Shown: piece by piece, positions 22,438 through 33,961 of the stretch
Position numbering within the stretch: position 1 is the first letter of the stretch
Layout: the number at the start of each line of letters is the position of its first letter
Assembly: GCA_037576195.1 (NCBI GenBank)
Contig: CM075103.1
Coordinates: 28,976,723-29,040,722 of the forward strand
Reading direction: 5' to 3'
DNA length: 64,000 nucleotides
From: Phytoseiulus persimilis
Taxonomy: Eukaryota; Arthropoda; Arachnida; Mesostigmata; Phytoseiidae
Made by a program: the position numbers and the translations under genes
Notes under the pieces: generated by a model
What the model was told of the DNA's origin: nothing
Seen by the model: only the letters and a program-made list of their open reading frames with translations
Database searches by the model: none

Positions 22438-23544
22438 CTAATGGATCCTACCTCCGTCGGGAGAGATCGCAATCCTCAATCCCAATAAAAACTCGAGCGG
22501 CGCCGTGGTAAGTCTAAAGGTTTTCTCTAGTTCCTTTATTATTCTTTGATTCATTTGTTCATCGTTGGAGCCTATCAGGCCATCATCAACGTATATCAGA
22601 ACAAAAACTCGAGTCGGAGGATTTGGAAAGTACAAGCAAGAGTCCAACTTGCTTCTGGTCAACTCGACCATATTGAGACTCAACAATGTGTTGCTCAATT
22701 TCTGGTTAAACATTTTAGGAGCCTGGAGTATCCAATACCACGCCTTCAATAGTTCACAGACTCTGTTGGTACCGTTGTCCAAACCAGCTGGCTGTTTCAT
22801 AAAGAGTCTTTCGTCTGATGGCGCAGACGAGAAGAACTTGCACATATCCGTGTGGTTCAAACAGAGACGCTCCTGTGCAGCGATTGACAGTACTGCCATA
22901 ATCGTGTCAAACTTCGCCACAGGGCTAAACAGACTATCATAGTCAATTCCAGCTCTTTGTTTATATCCTCTTACCACGGGCCTGGCCTTCCTCTTGATTA
23001 TGCTATTGTCCTTATCAGTTATCAACGAGAAGACCCATCTATTCGTCAGGACATTTTGTCCGCGTTCCGGGTCCACGAGTTTGCAAACCTGATTAGTTCT
23101 GAAGGACTCTAGTTCCAATGCCCTTGCCGCGAACCATTCATTTTTATACTTTGAGCGATACACGTCCGCTAGGTTAAGAGGCACGTCTGCCTGTGAGTTG
23201 AACCTGCCTAGGGGGTCGCTAGTTTCATTGGTTGTAGTACTACTTATTACATTGTCGGCTATCCCTGCCTCAAAATGGTTCGGCTTCTTTAAGGTACCTT
23301 TGTCTCTTAAATTGTACTTGCTTCCCTCGATTTGTCCCTCCATCCTTGCCGAGCTCTGGTTTCTGGTGCGTCCGCGCGGTTCTCTGGCAGGAGAGGCTTC
23401 ATCGCCGGGTCCCGAACCCGATGCGATGGCTCGCTCGTCGTCTACGTTCCTTTCTCCTTCCAAGTTGTCGTCATCACCGGTGTTGTCTGGCTCACTGGTG
23501 TCGTTGGGTGAGGGATCCGCTTCCTGTTCTTTTTCTTCATCCAT
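22438..23544 (-). pseudogene. copia reverse transcriptase (RVT_2) region (fossil)
   Basis: Contains the copia RT landmarks in order: WVFSLITDKDNSI, KARPVVRGYKQRAGIDY, FSPVAKFDTI, and the active-site motif YVDDGLI. It is preceded by a low-complexity acidic spacer (GDDDNLEGERN). The stretch corresponds to most of the polymerase domain. It is part of the broken polyprotein. Confidence 0.85.
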
Positions 23545-25508
23545 AGGAGGCCCGTTGATATTCGCTTGAACCTCTTGGGGAATTCCCGTACCCGATAGAA
23601 GACTTCTAGCTTATTCTGGAGGAAGTAGGTTTCTCGGAATCGGCTATGATTATCGGTCAATGTCTTGAAAGCGTTATGTCTGCCGCAGGAAGGCGTACTG
23701 ACGAGACAGACATCGCTCTTGATCCATCCGTTACGAGGGGCAAGTGAGCTGCTGAGTTCCGGCCGATAGCTAGCTCTGGGCATTTTTCCTTTGACGCAGC
23801 TATCAAAGCTGAGGAAATCTTTGATTACGTCATATCCTTGACGTTGTAGCATTGACTTGAGCCGTCCGGCGTTGAAATGAGCGAAATTCCGGTGCATTTT
23901 AGTGAGGCTGACCTTTTTCTTCGGTTTGATGCCTTCGGCGTTGTATTCTTCGGCGGAGTCCACGGCATACAGGGGGTAAAGGCCATCCTTCCTTGTTGCT
24001 TGAATGGACGTCTTCCCTCGAGTCATGATGATAGAATTCCGGGAGATCCTGATCTCAAACTTGTCATCTGTGAGCTTTGAGACCGATATGAGATTTCGGC
24101 GGAGTTCCGGAACGTACAGCACCTCATTCAGCTGGATTGACACTGGCTTTCCTTCTTGAATGAGTGTCACGTAAACAGTTCCGGACCCAGGAGCTCTCAG
24201 GGTCCGGGAACCTCCCAATCTCACTTTGCGTGACTGGTGGAATGTTGCGTAGTGCGTCATGTGCCCTAGAGAATTACACATGTGAAAATTGGTCCCGGAG
24301 TCCACCACATATTCGTTGTCAGGTGTCGTAACATGGGACTCTACAATCTCCATCTCACAGTTCAGGATCTCAACCACATCAGCTTCTGTATGATGTGCAC
24401 TATGTTGTTGTTGTTGATGGCTGTTGAAGGATCTCATTCCGCCGCGCCGTGGCTGCTGGTTGCGCCGAGGTTGCTGCGGAGGCCGAGAGCGCTGCGGGCG
24501 TTGATATCGATTCTCTACTCGAGTTCCACTTCCACTTGGAGCGTTGCATCGCGTAATCATGTGTCCAGAATGACCGCAACCGTGGTAGTCATTTTCTGAT
24601 GTGCTGGTCATTGTCCCGCTTACGATTGACCTCTCGCTGAATGTCCTTCGGTTGTGTTGTCTCCCTGATGGAGGCCGAAGACGCGAGAACAGGGCTGTCA
24701 CTTCACTGGTATCGAATCTACCGCGCCGTATTGCCTCCATCTCGATAGCAGATGTTAGATGGACAAGAGACTGAGCTGACTCATCTCTTGCAGTGAAACT
24801 TTGCTCGAAAGATTCCCAATTCGGGGGCAAACTTGCCAGCAGAATCGTGATTTTCAAATCAGAAGGCAAGGAGACCCCTAGGGCCTCGCAGCGGCTTAAG
24901 ATCTTATTGAACCTGAGAAGATTCTCACCAGCGCTTTTGTTGGACAGATACATGTAGGTAGTGAACTTCGGCAGTGCCACTCTCTTCAGCCCTCCGTTTG
25001 CATTGTTGAAACGTCCAGTGATTTCTCTCCACATTTCTGGAGCATCCACTGTTTCTGAATTTGCGTGGAAGAGCGAGACCGCAAGATCGGAATGAAGCGA
25101 TGCGAACAGAGTGCAGCGTGCAGCTCGATTTCCTGCATCAAATTTTCTCTTCTGGATTTTTGCGGCCTGGCTATTTGCAGTGGATGGCGGTGGTATCAGG
25201 TTTCCCATCGTCACATCTGAAGCAAACGGATCGGCATCCAGAGCTGCCGATATCATTACTCGCCACTCTGTGTAGTTCGCTCCGTCGAGTCTGAGCTTTA
25301 AAAGGTCTTCTGCTCGGTGTCTTAAACCCATGTTGAACTCGTTCAAGTCCTTGTCGGTGTCGTCCGTTGCTCCGACACTCTTCGTGCTGAAGTCCAATGC
25401 TTCGTCGCCTGTCTTCGCCGAATGTCCTGGCATTTCATCTCCAACCTCACTAAAGCCGTGGGAGCTACTGGAATCTTCCTGTGTCCGTTGACTCTCCGTT
25501 GGATCCAT
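23442..25508 (-). pseudogene. copia gag, protease and start of integrase (fossil)
   Basis: Reads from MDPTESQRTQED through a UBN2-type gag (LRLDGANYTEWRVMISAAL; LLASLPPNWESF), a zinc-knuckle-like CGHSGHMITRC, the protease motif VVDSGTNFHMC, and the GAG-pre-integrase end (MHRNFAHFNAGRLK). The integrase core is incomplete. It is part of the same element. Confidence 0.85.
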
Positions 25509-25618
25509 TTTCTTGTCGCACCTTGATGTACCTTCACCGGCAGGTAACTACCACACACTTCACAGTGTTCACTTCCAAACGACAGTGTCCACAGAGTCGT
25601 ATCGTGCGCAATAACGAA

Positions 25619-25921
25619 TGTTGGATATTCGTTCCCTGAAGTCAGTCGGTAGACACCGATCTGGAAGTTCTCTGGAAGCTGGAAGATCACGGCACGAAAT
25701 AAACAGACAGAGTTCCGGTTAGGGAATGCGTAGCTCCTCAAGAGCGAAGCTTCTTTATTGCAGTATTTATACTTGGCGGGAAAGCGTGAGCTGACCGCGG
25801 CCAAAGCTCAGTGTCTAAGCCCGGTGGCGTAATCACGCACAGGGCTTGTCCTTGTCTCCGTTACGGGTGTGAGTAGTTGAGACATGTTTCAGATACTGAA
25901 GTGTAACGATATTTCTCAACA
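25619..25921 (-). repeat. 5' LTR of the copia element
   Basis: 303 bp, the partner of 16597-16899. Its outer (right) end abuts the terminal LRR module of array copy C without any intervening base. Confidence 0.95.
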
Positions 25922-26943
25922 TTTCCTCAAAAATGGGTGCCTCTTCTTCGTCGCCCGCGTTGTCCTGATCGCGGTCGAAGTGAACCTCCTCGAGCGTCGT
26001 CAAGGTTCGCATAACGACCCGCACGTCCTCTTCTGTGAGTTTCCTGTTGGTCACGTCCAGGCTCCAGAGTTCGGAGCACTTCAGGATCAGCTCCATCATC
26101 CACTGGGGAGGCGTCGAACACCCCGACAGCTTCAACGCCTGGGCCTCAAGTTTCGCCCTCTTACGTCTCTCTGCAGCTTGGGCGCTTCTCGACTGGTCTG
26201 CCTTGGATGCTCCACTTGAGGAGGGTTGGTTCTGGGTGGGATAGTTCATAATCCGATCCTCAGAGTGCCTCAACGGAACATCGGAGCATCCTCTTCGTCG
26301 CCCGCGTTGTCCTGATCGCGGTCGAAGTGAACCTCCTCGAGCGTCGTCAAGGTTCGCATAACGACCCGCACGTCCTCTTCTGTGAGTTTCGTCTTGGTCA
26401 CGTCTAGGCTCCAGAGTTCGGAGCACTTCAGGATCAGCTCCATCATCCACTGGGGAGGCGTCGAACACCCCGACAGGTTCAACGCCTGGGCCTCAAGTTT
26501 CGCCCTCTTACGCCTCTCTGCAGCTTGGGCGCTTCTCGACTGGTCTGCCTTGGATGCTCCACTTGAGGAGGGTTGGTTCTGGGTGGGATAGTTCATAATC
26601 CGATCCTCAGAGTGCCTCAATGGAACATCGAAGCATCCTCTTCGTCGCCCGCGTTGTCCTGATCGCGGTCGAAGTGAACCTCCTCGAGCGTCGTCAAGGT
26701 TCGCATAACGACCCGAACGTCCTCTTCTGTGAGTTTCCTGTTGGTCACGTCCAGGCTCCAGAGTTCGGAGCACTTCAGGATCAGCTCCATCATCCACTGG
26801 GGAGGCGTCGAACACCCCGACAGGTTCAACGCCTGGGCCTCAAGTTTCGCCCTCTTACGCCTCTCTGCAGCTTGGGCGCTTCTCGACAGGTCTGCCTTGG
26901 ATGCTCCACTTGAGGAGGGTTGGTTCTGGGTGGGATACTTCAT
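25922..26943 (-). repeat. 347-bp LRR modules of copy C (3 units, last one cut)
   Basis: Module ATGs are at 26943, 26596 and 26249. The third is a terminal-type unit (its acidic end starts EEEAPIFEE) and is cut at 25922 by the LTR. The acidic tail, stop and poly(A) site of copy C are therefore missing from this place. Confidence 0.95.
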
Positions 26944-27280
26944 ATACCGATTCTCGGAGTGCCTCAGTTTTCGGTGTCGTCGGCGATTGCGTTTGCTCTC
27001 TATTCGATGCGTGACCTTGCCGCTGTGCAAAGCGCGAATCGCCCTCCACCGAGCACTCTCAAACTCACTCGCGGACCCCCCCGCTGATGTCCGCTGGTAG
27101 AGCACGCGGCGATCGGCGACGTCGATTTATCACTCGTCCGAGCTGACTATGAGTCTGTGCAGCCTCCGTCCGGGGTTTTAAGCTCAGACTCTCCTCGTTG
27201 AGTGTGAGAGTGCGAGGGGGTCGGGGGAGTTTAATCAAGATCGATCGAAGCGGCGGAGTCGTTGTGGGCGAAGGCGGCAT
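26617..27280 (-). CDS. LRR mini-gene copy C, first exon plus first module
   Basis: Exons 27280-27069 and 27022-26617, same intron as the other copies. Module 1 is nearly the same as that of copy B (LDVTNRKLTEE; GASKADLSRS with Leu for Gln), suggesting B and C were close neighbours before the interruption. The first ORF is complete, but the gene has lost its 3' end to the LTR junction. Confidence 0.5.
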
Positions 27281-27301
27281 GTCGATCTGATATGATTTCA
27301 C

Positions 27302-29797
27302 CAGAACGAACGATTACACTACAATATCAGACATCTCACCAAAGTAAAAAATGAGCTAAAGATTCATCGGGCCCGCTCGATTCTGCTACGAATCCCAACG
27401 GGGCTCCCAAAGATTCCAGAATCCAATTGCTCTTGGATGCCGCTCGCACGAGCCCTCCCAGAAGTGCTCGGCAGAAATCGGAGCTGACGAGCGCATTCCG
27501 AGTGATCCCCGCAGAACCGCATTGAACAAAGTTCGAACTCTTCGCTCTTCGCCGCATTCCGAGTCGTTCAACGCAAGAACCGTCGAATCCCGGGCTCGTT
27601 TCACAGAGGTTCCTCGAGTTTTCCGAATGCCTCTTGCTCGGAAAATCCGCAACCGAACGGAATATCTCTCAACAGGCGATTCATTTGCCCCGCGATCGAC
27701 TCGTGCTTCTGGATCATCCTCGAACCAGAACCAGCGAAACGGGAACGTACGAAGCCCATCCAGGCCCACCGACGCTTCTCAGGAGCTCGTTCCTCTGGTA
27801 TCGTTTGGGAACTCGGTCTGCGAGCATCGAACCACAAATCCTTGCGATCCGAGCTCTCGAGACGACGTGCAACCGGGAGCAAGCCAGTCTCACAAGCGAA
27901 GCTCTCACAAGTATTGATGGCAACATCCACGTTGACTCCTGAGAGAAACTCCTCACGTGAAATGTCTCTGACTTCCCCTCAACCCACAGAAGTCTCGATG
28001 TACGATTCAATCAGCCAGTTGACTCGAGGAGCACGTAATTCATGGTTCTGGAGGATAAACTGCATCTGCTCGCAGCGTAAAACCGAAGTCCTTATATTCT
28101 GCAGGCGAGGCTCCCCCGCAAATTGAAAGCTCTCTTATTTCATCCCAACGGGAGTCATGTCGGCAAGGAGGCTCAAACCTGAACTGAGTGCGTTTCATAA
28201 ACAAGGACTCCACCTGAATTGGAGACCCAACTATATGCTCATTTCCATTTCAGCAGGAGAACGATCACTGAGAATTTCTCAGCGAGACTTGTGGTGCCGA
28301 TACGTAGTTTTCACGTATCTTAGCTGATTGTGGTTCTGAAGGGTTCCCGGATTCTTCCCCACAGATAATCTCGTCGTTGAGCGGGAGCTTATTGCAAGGA
28401 CGGAGCCAGGGGAGGCTCGTTTGAAAAGCGATTTTGTTACGGGGGAACTTGGCTCCCGCTCCTCAGCACACCCCACAACGGACTTTCCAGGAAACACGTC
28501 CCATGAGGGAATCGGGTGAGGTATCGGAAACCGCTATTTTCGAGGAACCAAAAATTTTCACATCCGGAACATCGCAGGCTGAGCCTGGCGTCGCTCGTTT
28601 CAAAAGTTTACCGAACGCAGTTTCGAGCGATTCCTCGAGTCGTACGAGCTCTGTGAATCCGAGCCGCTTTTAGTTCACGCGTTGAGCGCCTCATTCATCC
28701 GTGGAATATCTCGACCGTGGTCAACAGATTTGGGAGAATGAGTCAAAGAGGCGAACTACTGTGAGTTCCGCATTATGGAGCCACAGAATGAAAAGCCACA
28801 AAAAATATCAGGAGACTTTTCTGCTTTCGTCTCAACTTTCATCGAGGGCTTCCCTATCATCGAAAGAGAGTAGATGGAGGATGAGGTTTCTCTTCAGTTC
28901 CTGTCGTGAACGTGGAAATACTCATGAACTCATCAAAATTCAGATGAATTGTCACAGGGAAGGAGATATCGGACATGTTTTTCGGACCAAATTTCAAAGT
29001 TCTTTAAGATTTTTTCGAGTTTCTTCCACCCTCCGGCTCCGCCACGGGCTGATCGCGTTGCAGGTATCTCGACATCAAACACGTCCTCAGGGAATGGATG
29101 AGCTCCCAGAGTCTGTATGATGCTGACTTTGGTCCCATGGATGGGGAAGGGAAGTACACGCTTCAAATGTGGATGAGTTTTCGAAGGGGAGAGAGTTCCC
29201 CACGGCGAGGAACTATTGACATGTTCACTCTTGTTCACTCATTTGGTCGCTGTGGTGAACCTGCACTTGAAGTCCGAAGTTCGATAGCTCAACCTCACCT
29301 CTTCCTTTACAGTGTAAATATCTAGGGAGCGACATCAACACGAACTCTTAACATATATTGAGCATTGAACTCATCTCACTCCAGTGCCCGGCGGAGCGGG
29401 AACAGGCTCCAGAGGGGAGAACGTGTCTACTCTCGATGACAGCAATTCTCATTCTTGGGCGAACCTCAACACAATATTATCCAGATGTTGAATACTAAAG
29501 ACTGTGGGCCCATCCTGGCTTCATGATCTGACTCGAGGCTGAAAACTCCAGGCAGCCAACTTTGAGGATCTTCGTTCAGTTAGTATAACAATCGAGGGCG
29601 AGGCACTCTCCGCGTGAAAAAAAAGAATCATGCCTGGCAGTCCGTGGAGGTACTCTCCAATGATGCCATTGGAACCTTCCTGACTGAAGGGCTTTAGGAT
29701 TTTTCGTTCTCAGTGTTCCATCGCCTCGGTTCCTCCTCATGAGAAGTCGGGCAGAAGAAATACGCGATCAATGCATAGAAATGGAATCGTCCTTAAT
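27302..29797. other. Spacer C/D, long form
   Basis: Contains the 169-bp segment shared with spacers A/B and I/J. It also has a distinct 3' flank (about 29430-29760, containing GACAGCAATTCTCATTCTTG) found otherwise only before copy J. No confident gene. Confidence 0.7.
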
Positions 29798-29803
29798 TTT
29801 ATT
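29798..29803 (-). promoter_or_regulatory. Poly(A) signal of copy D
   Basis: AATAAA on the minus strand, about 220 nt past the acidic-tail stop at 30023. Confidence 0.55.
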
Positions 29804-30022
29804 GAAAATTCGGTGAGACTCTCCATCTTCCGGCTACTTGTACGTCTACATTAGCTACCTAAGCTTTCTACCTAAGCTGATCAAGCTCATATCCAACCTG
29901 GACCACAAAACAAACCGCCGATCGAAGAGGAACAAGAGCGGGCTACCGGTTCCCCTCCCAAGAACTAGAATGGACGAGCTCCCGGGAATGTATCAGAGGG
30001 AAGGGACCGACGGCAGGGGATC

Positions 30023-33000
30023 TCAGCCAGAGTCATATCCCTTTTCGATGCCCACATCCTGGTCGACTTCACCGCCGTCGTCGACAACTTCGTCCTCGTC
30101 GACAACTTCGACCTCGTCGAATATGGGAGCATCTTCTCCCTCAAACATGCATCGTTTTCCTCAAAAATGGGTGCCTCTTCTCCGTCGCCCGCGTTGTCCT
30201 GATCGCGGTCGAAGTGAACCTCCTCGAGCGTCGTCAAGGTTCGCATAACGACCCGCACGTCCTCTTCTGTGAGTTTCCTGTTGGTCACGTCCAGGCTCCA
30301 GAGTTCGGAGCACTTCAGGATCAGCTCCATCATCCACTGGGGAGGCGTCGAACACCCCGACAGCTTCAACGCCTGGGCCTCAAGTTTCGCCCTCTTACGC
30401 CTCTCTGCAGCTTGGGCGCTTCTCGACTGGTCTGCCTTGGATGCTCCACTTGAGGAGGGTTGGTTCTGGGTGGGATAGTTCATAATCCGATCCTCAGAGT
30501 GCCTCAATGGAGCATCGAAGCATCCTCTTCGTCGCCCGCGTTGTCCTGATCGTGGTCGAAGTGAACCTCCTCGAGCGTCGTCAAGGTTCGCATAACGACC
30601 CGCACGTCCTCTTCTGTGAGTTTCGTGTTGGTCACGTCTAGGCTCCAGAGTTCGGAGCACTTCAGGATCAGCTCCATCATCCACTGGGGAGGCGTCGAAC
30701 ACCCCGACAGGTTCAACGCCTGGGCCTCAAGTTTCGCCCTCTCGCGCCTCTCTGCAGCTTGGGCGCTTCTCGACTGGTCTGCCTTGGATGCTCCACTTGA
30801 GGAGGGTTGGTTCTGGGTGGGATAGTTCATAATCCGATCCTCAGAGTGCCTCAATGGAACATCGAAGCATCCTCCTCGTCGCCCGCGTTGTCCTGATCGC
30901 GGTCGAAGTGAGCCTCCTCGAGCGTCGTCAAGGTTCGCATAACGACCCGCACGTCCTCTTCTGTGAGTTTCGTGTTGGTCACGTCTAGGCTCCAGAGTTC
31001 GGAGCACTTCAGGATCAGCTCCATCATCCACTGGGGAGGCGTCGAACACCCCGACAGGTTCAACGCCTGGGCCTCAAGTTCCGCCCTCTCACGCCTCTCT
31101 GCAGCTTGGGCGCTTCTCGACTGGTCTGCCTTGGATGCTCCACTTGAGGAGGGTTGGTTCTAGGTGGGATAGATCATAATCCGATCCTCAGAGTGCCTCA
31201 ATGGAACATCGGAGCATCCTCTTCGTCGCCCGCGTTGTCCTGATCGCGGTCGAAGTGAACCTCCTCGAGCGTCGTCAAGGTTCGCATAACGACCCGCACG
31301 TCCTCTTCTGTGAGTTTCGTGTTGGTCACGTCTAGGCTCCAGGGTTCGGAGCACTTCAGGATCAGCTCCATCATCCACTGGGGAGGCGTCGAACACCCCG
31401 ACAGGTTCAACGCCTGGGCCTCAAGTTCCGCCCTCTCACGCCTCTCTGCAGCTTGGGCGCTTCTCGACTGGTCTGCCTTGGATGCTCCACTTGAGGAGGG
31501 TTGGCTCTGGGTGGGATAGTTCATAATCCGATCCTCAGAGTGCCTCAATGGAACATCGGAGCATCCCCTTCGTCGCCCGCGTTGTCCTGATCGCGGTCGA
31601 AGTGAACCTCCTCGAGCGTCGTCAAGGTTCGCATAACGACCCGCACGTCCTCTTCTGTGAGTTTCGTGTTGGTCACGTCTAGGCTCCAGAGTTCGGAGCA
31701 CTTCAGGATCAGCTCCATCATCCACTGGGGAGGCGTCGAACACCCCGACAGGTTCAACGCCTGGGCCTCAAGTTCCGCCCTCTCACGCCTCTCTGCAGCT
31801 TGGGCGCTTCTCGACTGGTCTGCCTTGGATGCTCCACTTGAGGAGGGTTGGCTCTGGGTGGGATAGTTCATAATCCGATCCTCAGAGTGCCTCAATGGAA
31901 CATCGGAGCATCCTCTTCGTCGCCCGCGTTGTCCTGATCGCGGTCGAAGTGAACCTCCTCGAGCGTCGTCAAGGTTCGCATAACGACCCGCACGTCCTCT
32001 TCTGTGAGTTTCGTGTTGGTCACGTCTAGGCTCCAGAGTTCGGAGCACTTCAGGATCAGCTCCATCATCCACTGGGGAGGCGTCGAACACCCCGACAGGT
32101 TCAACGCCTGGGCCTCAAGTTCCGCCCTCTCACGCCTCTCTGCAGCTTGGGCGCTTCTCGACTGGTCTGCCTTGGATGCTCCACTTGAGGAGGGTTGGCT
32201 CTGGGTGGGATAGTTCATAATCCGATCCTCAGAGTGCCTCAATGGAACATCGGAGCATCCCCTTCGTCGCCCGCGTTGTCCTGATCGCGGTCGAAGTGAA
32301 CCTCCTCGAGCGTCGTCAAGGTTCGCATAACGACCCGCACGTCCTCTTCTGTGAGTTTCGTGTTGGTCACGTCTAGGCTCCAGGGTTCGGAGCACTTCAG
32401 GATCAGCTCCATCATCCACTGGGGAGGCGTCGAACACCCCGACAGGTTCAACGCCTGGGCCTCAAGTTTCGCCCTCTTACGCCTCTCTGCAGCTTGGGCG
32501 CTTCTCGACTGGTCTGCCTTGGATGCTCCACTTGAGGAGGGTTGGTTCTGGGTGGGATAGTTCATAATCCGATCCTCAGAGTGCCTCAATGGAGCATCGA
32601 AGCATCCTCTTCGTCGCCCGCGTTGTCCTGATCGTGGTCGAAGTGAACCTCCTCGAGCGTCGTCAAGGTTCGCATAACGACCCGCACGTCCTCTTCTGTG
32701 AGTTTCGTGTTGGTCACGTCTAGGCTCCAGAGTTCGGAGCACTTCAGGATCAGCTCCATCATCCACTGGGGAGGCGTCGAACACCCCGACAGGTTCAACG
32801 CCTGGGCCTCAAGTTTCGCCCTCTCACGCCTCTCTGCAGCTTGGGCGCTTCTCGACTGGTCTGCCTTGGATGCTCCACTTGAGGAGGGTTGGTTCTGGGT
32901 GGGATAGTTCATAATCCGATCCTCAGAGTGCCTCAATGGAACATCGAAGCATCCTCCTCGTCGCCCGCGTTGTCCTGATCGCGGTCGAAGTGAACCTCCT

Positions 33001-33606
33001 CGAGCGTCGTCAAGGTTCGCATAACGACCCGCACGTCCTCTTCTGTGAGTTTCGTGTTGGTCACGTCTAGGCTCCAGAGTTCGGAGCACTTCAGGATCAG
33101 CTCCATCATCCACTGGGGAGGCGTCGAACACCCCGACAGGTTCAACGCCTGGGCCTCAAGTTCCGCCCTCTCACGCCTCTCTGCAGCTTGGGCGCTTCTC
33201 GACTGGTCTGCCTTGGATGCTCCACTTGAGGAGGGTTGGTTCTGGGTGGGATAGATCATAATCCGATCCACAGAGTGCCTCAATGGAACATCGAAGCATC
33301 CTCTTCGTCGCCCGCGTTGTCCTGATCGCGGTCGAAGTGAACCTCCTCGAGCGTCGTCAAGGTTCGCATAACGACCCGCACGTCCTCTTCTGTGAGTTTC
33401 GTGTTGGTCACGTCTAGGCTCCAGAGTTCGGAGCACTTCAGGATCAGCTCCATCATCCACTGGGGAGGCGTCGAACACCCCGACAGGTTCAACGCCTGGG
33501 CCTCAAGTTTCGCCCTCTCACGCCTCTCTGCAGCTTGGGCGCTTCTCGACTGGTCTGCCTCGGATGCTCCACTTGAGGAGGGTTGGTTCTGGGTGGGATA
33601 CTTCAT
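30023..33606 (-). repeat. 347-bp LRR modules of copy D (10 units)
   Basis: Largest module block in the window: ATGs at 33606, 33259, 32912, 32565, 32218, 31871, 31524, 31177, 30830 and 30483, with no change of spacing. Units 5 to 7 are almost identical (RAELEAQ, NYPTQSQPS), and units 3 and 9 share other marks (HFDHDQDN, ASMLH or its neighbour). This suggests that groups of units were copied together. The eighth unit has a TAG five codons after its ATG. Confidence 0.97.
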
Positions 33607-33943
33607 AATCCGATTCTCGGAGTGCATCAGTTTTCGATGTCGTCGGCGATTGCGTTTGCTCTCTATTCGATGCGTGACCTTGCCGCTGTGCAAAGCGCGA
33701 ATCGCCCTCCACCGAGCACTCTCAAACTCACTCGCGGACCCCCCCGCTGATGTCCGCTGGTAGAGCACGCGGCGATCGGCGACGTCGATTTATCACTCGT
33801 CCGAGCTGACTATGAGTCTGTGCAGCCTCCGTCCGGGGTTTTGAGCTCAGACTCTCCTCGTTGAGTGTGAGAGTGCAAGGGGGTCGGGGGAGTTTAACCA
33901 AGATCGGTCGAAGCGGCGGAGTCGTTGTGGGCGAAGGCGGCAT
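33280..33943 (-). CDS. LRR mini-gene copy D, first exon plus first module
   Basis: Exons 33943-33732 and 33685-33280. Differences from A: Cys for Arg in PRPPCTLTL, Ser for Leu in ESLSSKP, MHSENRIMKYP in the linker and GASEADQS in the module. The exon-1 ATG lies after TACGATTTC instead of TATGATTTC. Nine further modules follow the first stop. Confidence 0.5.
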
Positions 33944-33961
33944 GTCGATCTGCTACGATTT

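Larger units (their letters stand above)
16597..25921 (-). mobile_element. Ty1/copia-family LTR retrotransposon, fossil copy
   Basis: Two 303-bp LTRs (TG...CA) bound the element. In minus orientation the order is 5' LTR, gag with zinc knuckle, protease, partial integrase region, reverse transcriptase, RNase H, about 4.9 kb of unassigned DNA, polypurine tract, 3' LTR. Gag-protease-integrase-RT order marks it as copia, not gypsy. The coding region is broken in several places. The LTRs differ at 4 of 303 sites (about 1.3%), so the insertion is fairly young. The flanking bases do not form a target-site duplication (CGGTT left, TTTCC right), and the right flank is array sequence while the left is not. 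The element has therefore probably taken part in recombination, or the join is an assembly artefact. Confidence 0.9.

Noticed and set aside
30023-33606. A CRISPR-like or simple satellite array
   Set aside because: Units are 347 bp with no unique spacers, they encode LRRs, and they sit inside a gene with a first exon and poly(A) site.
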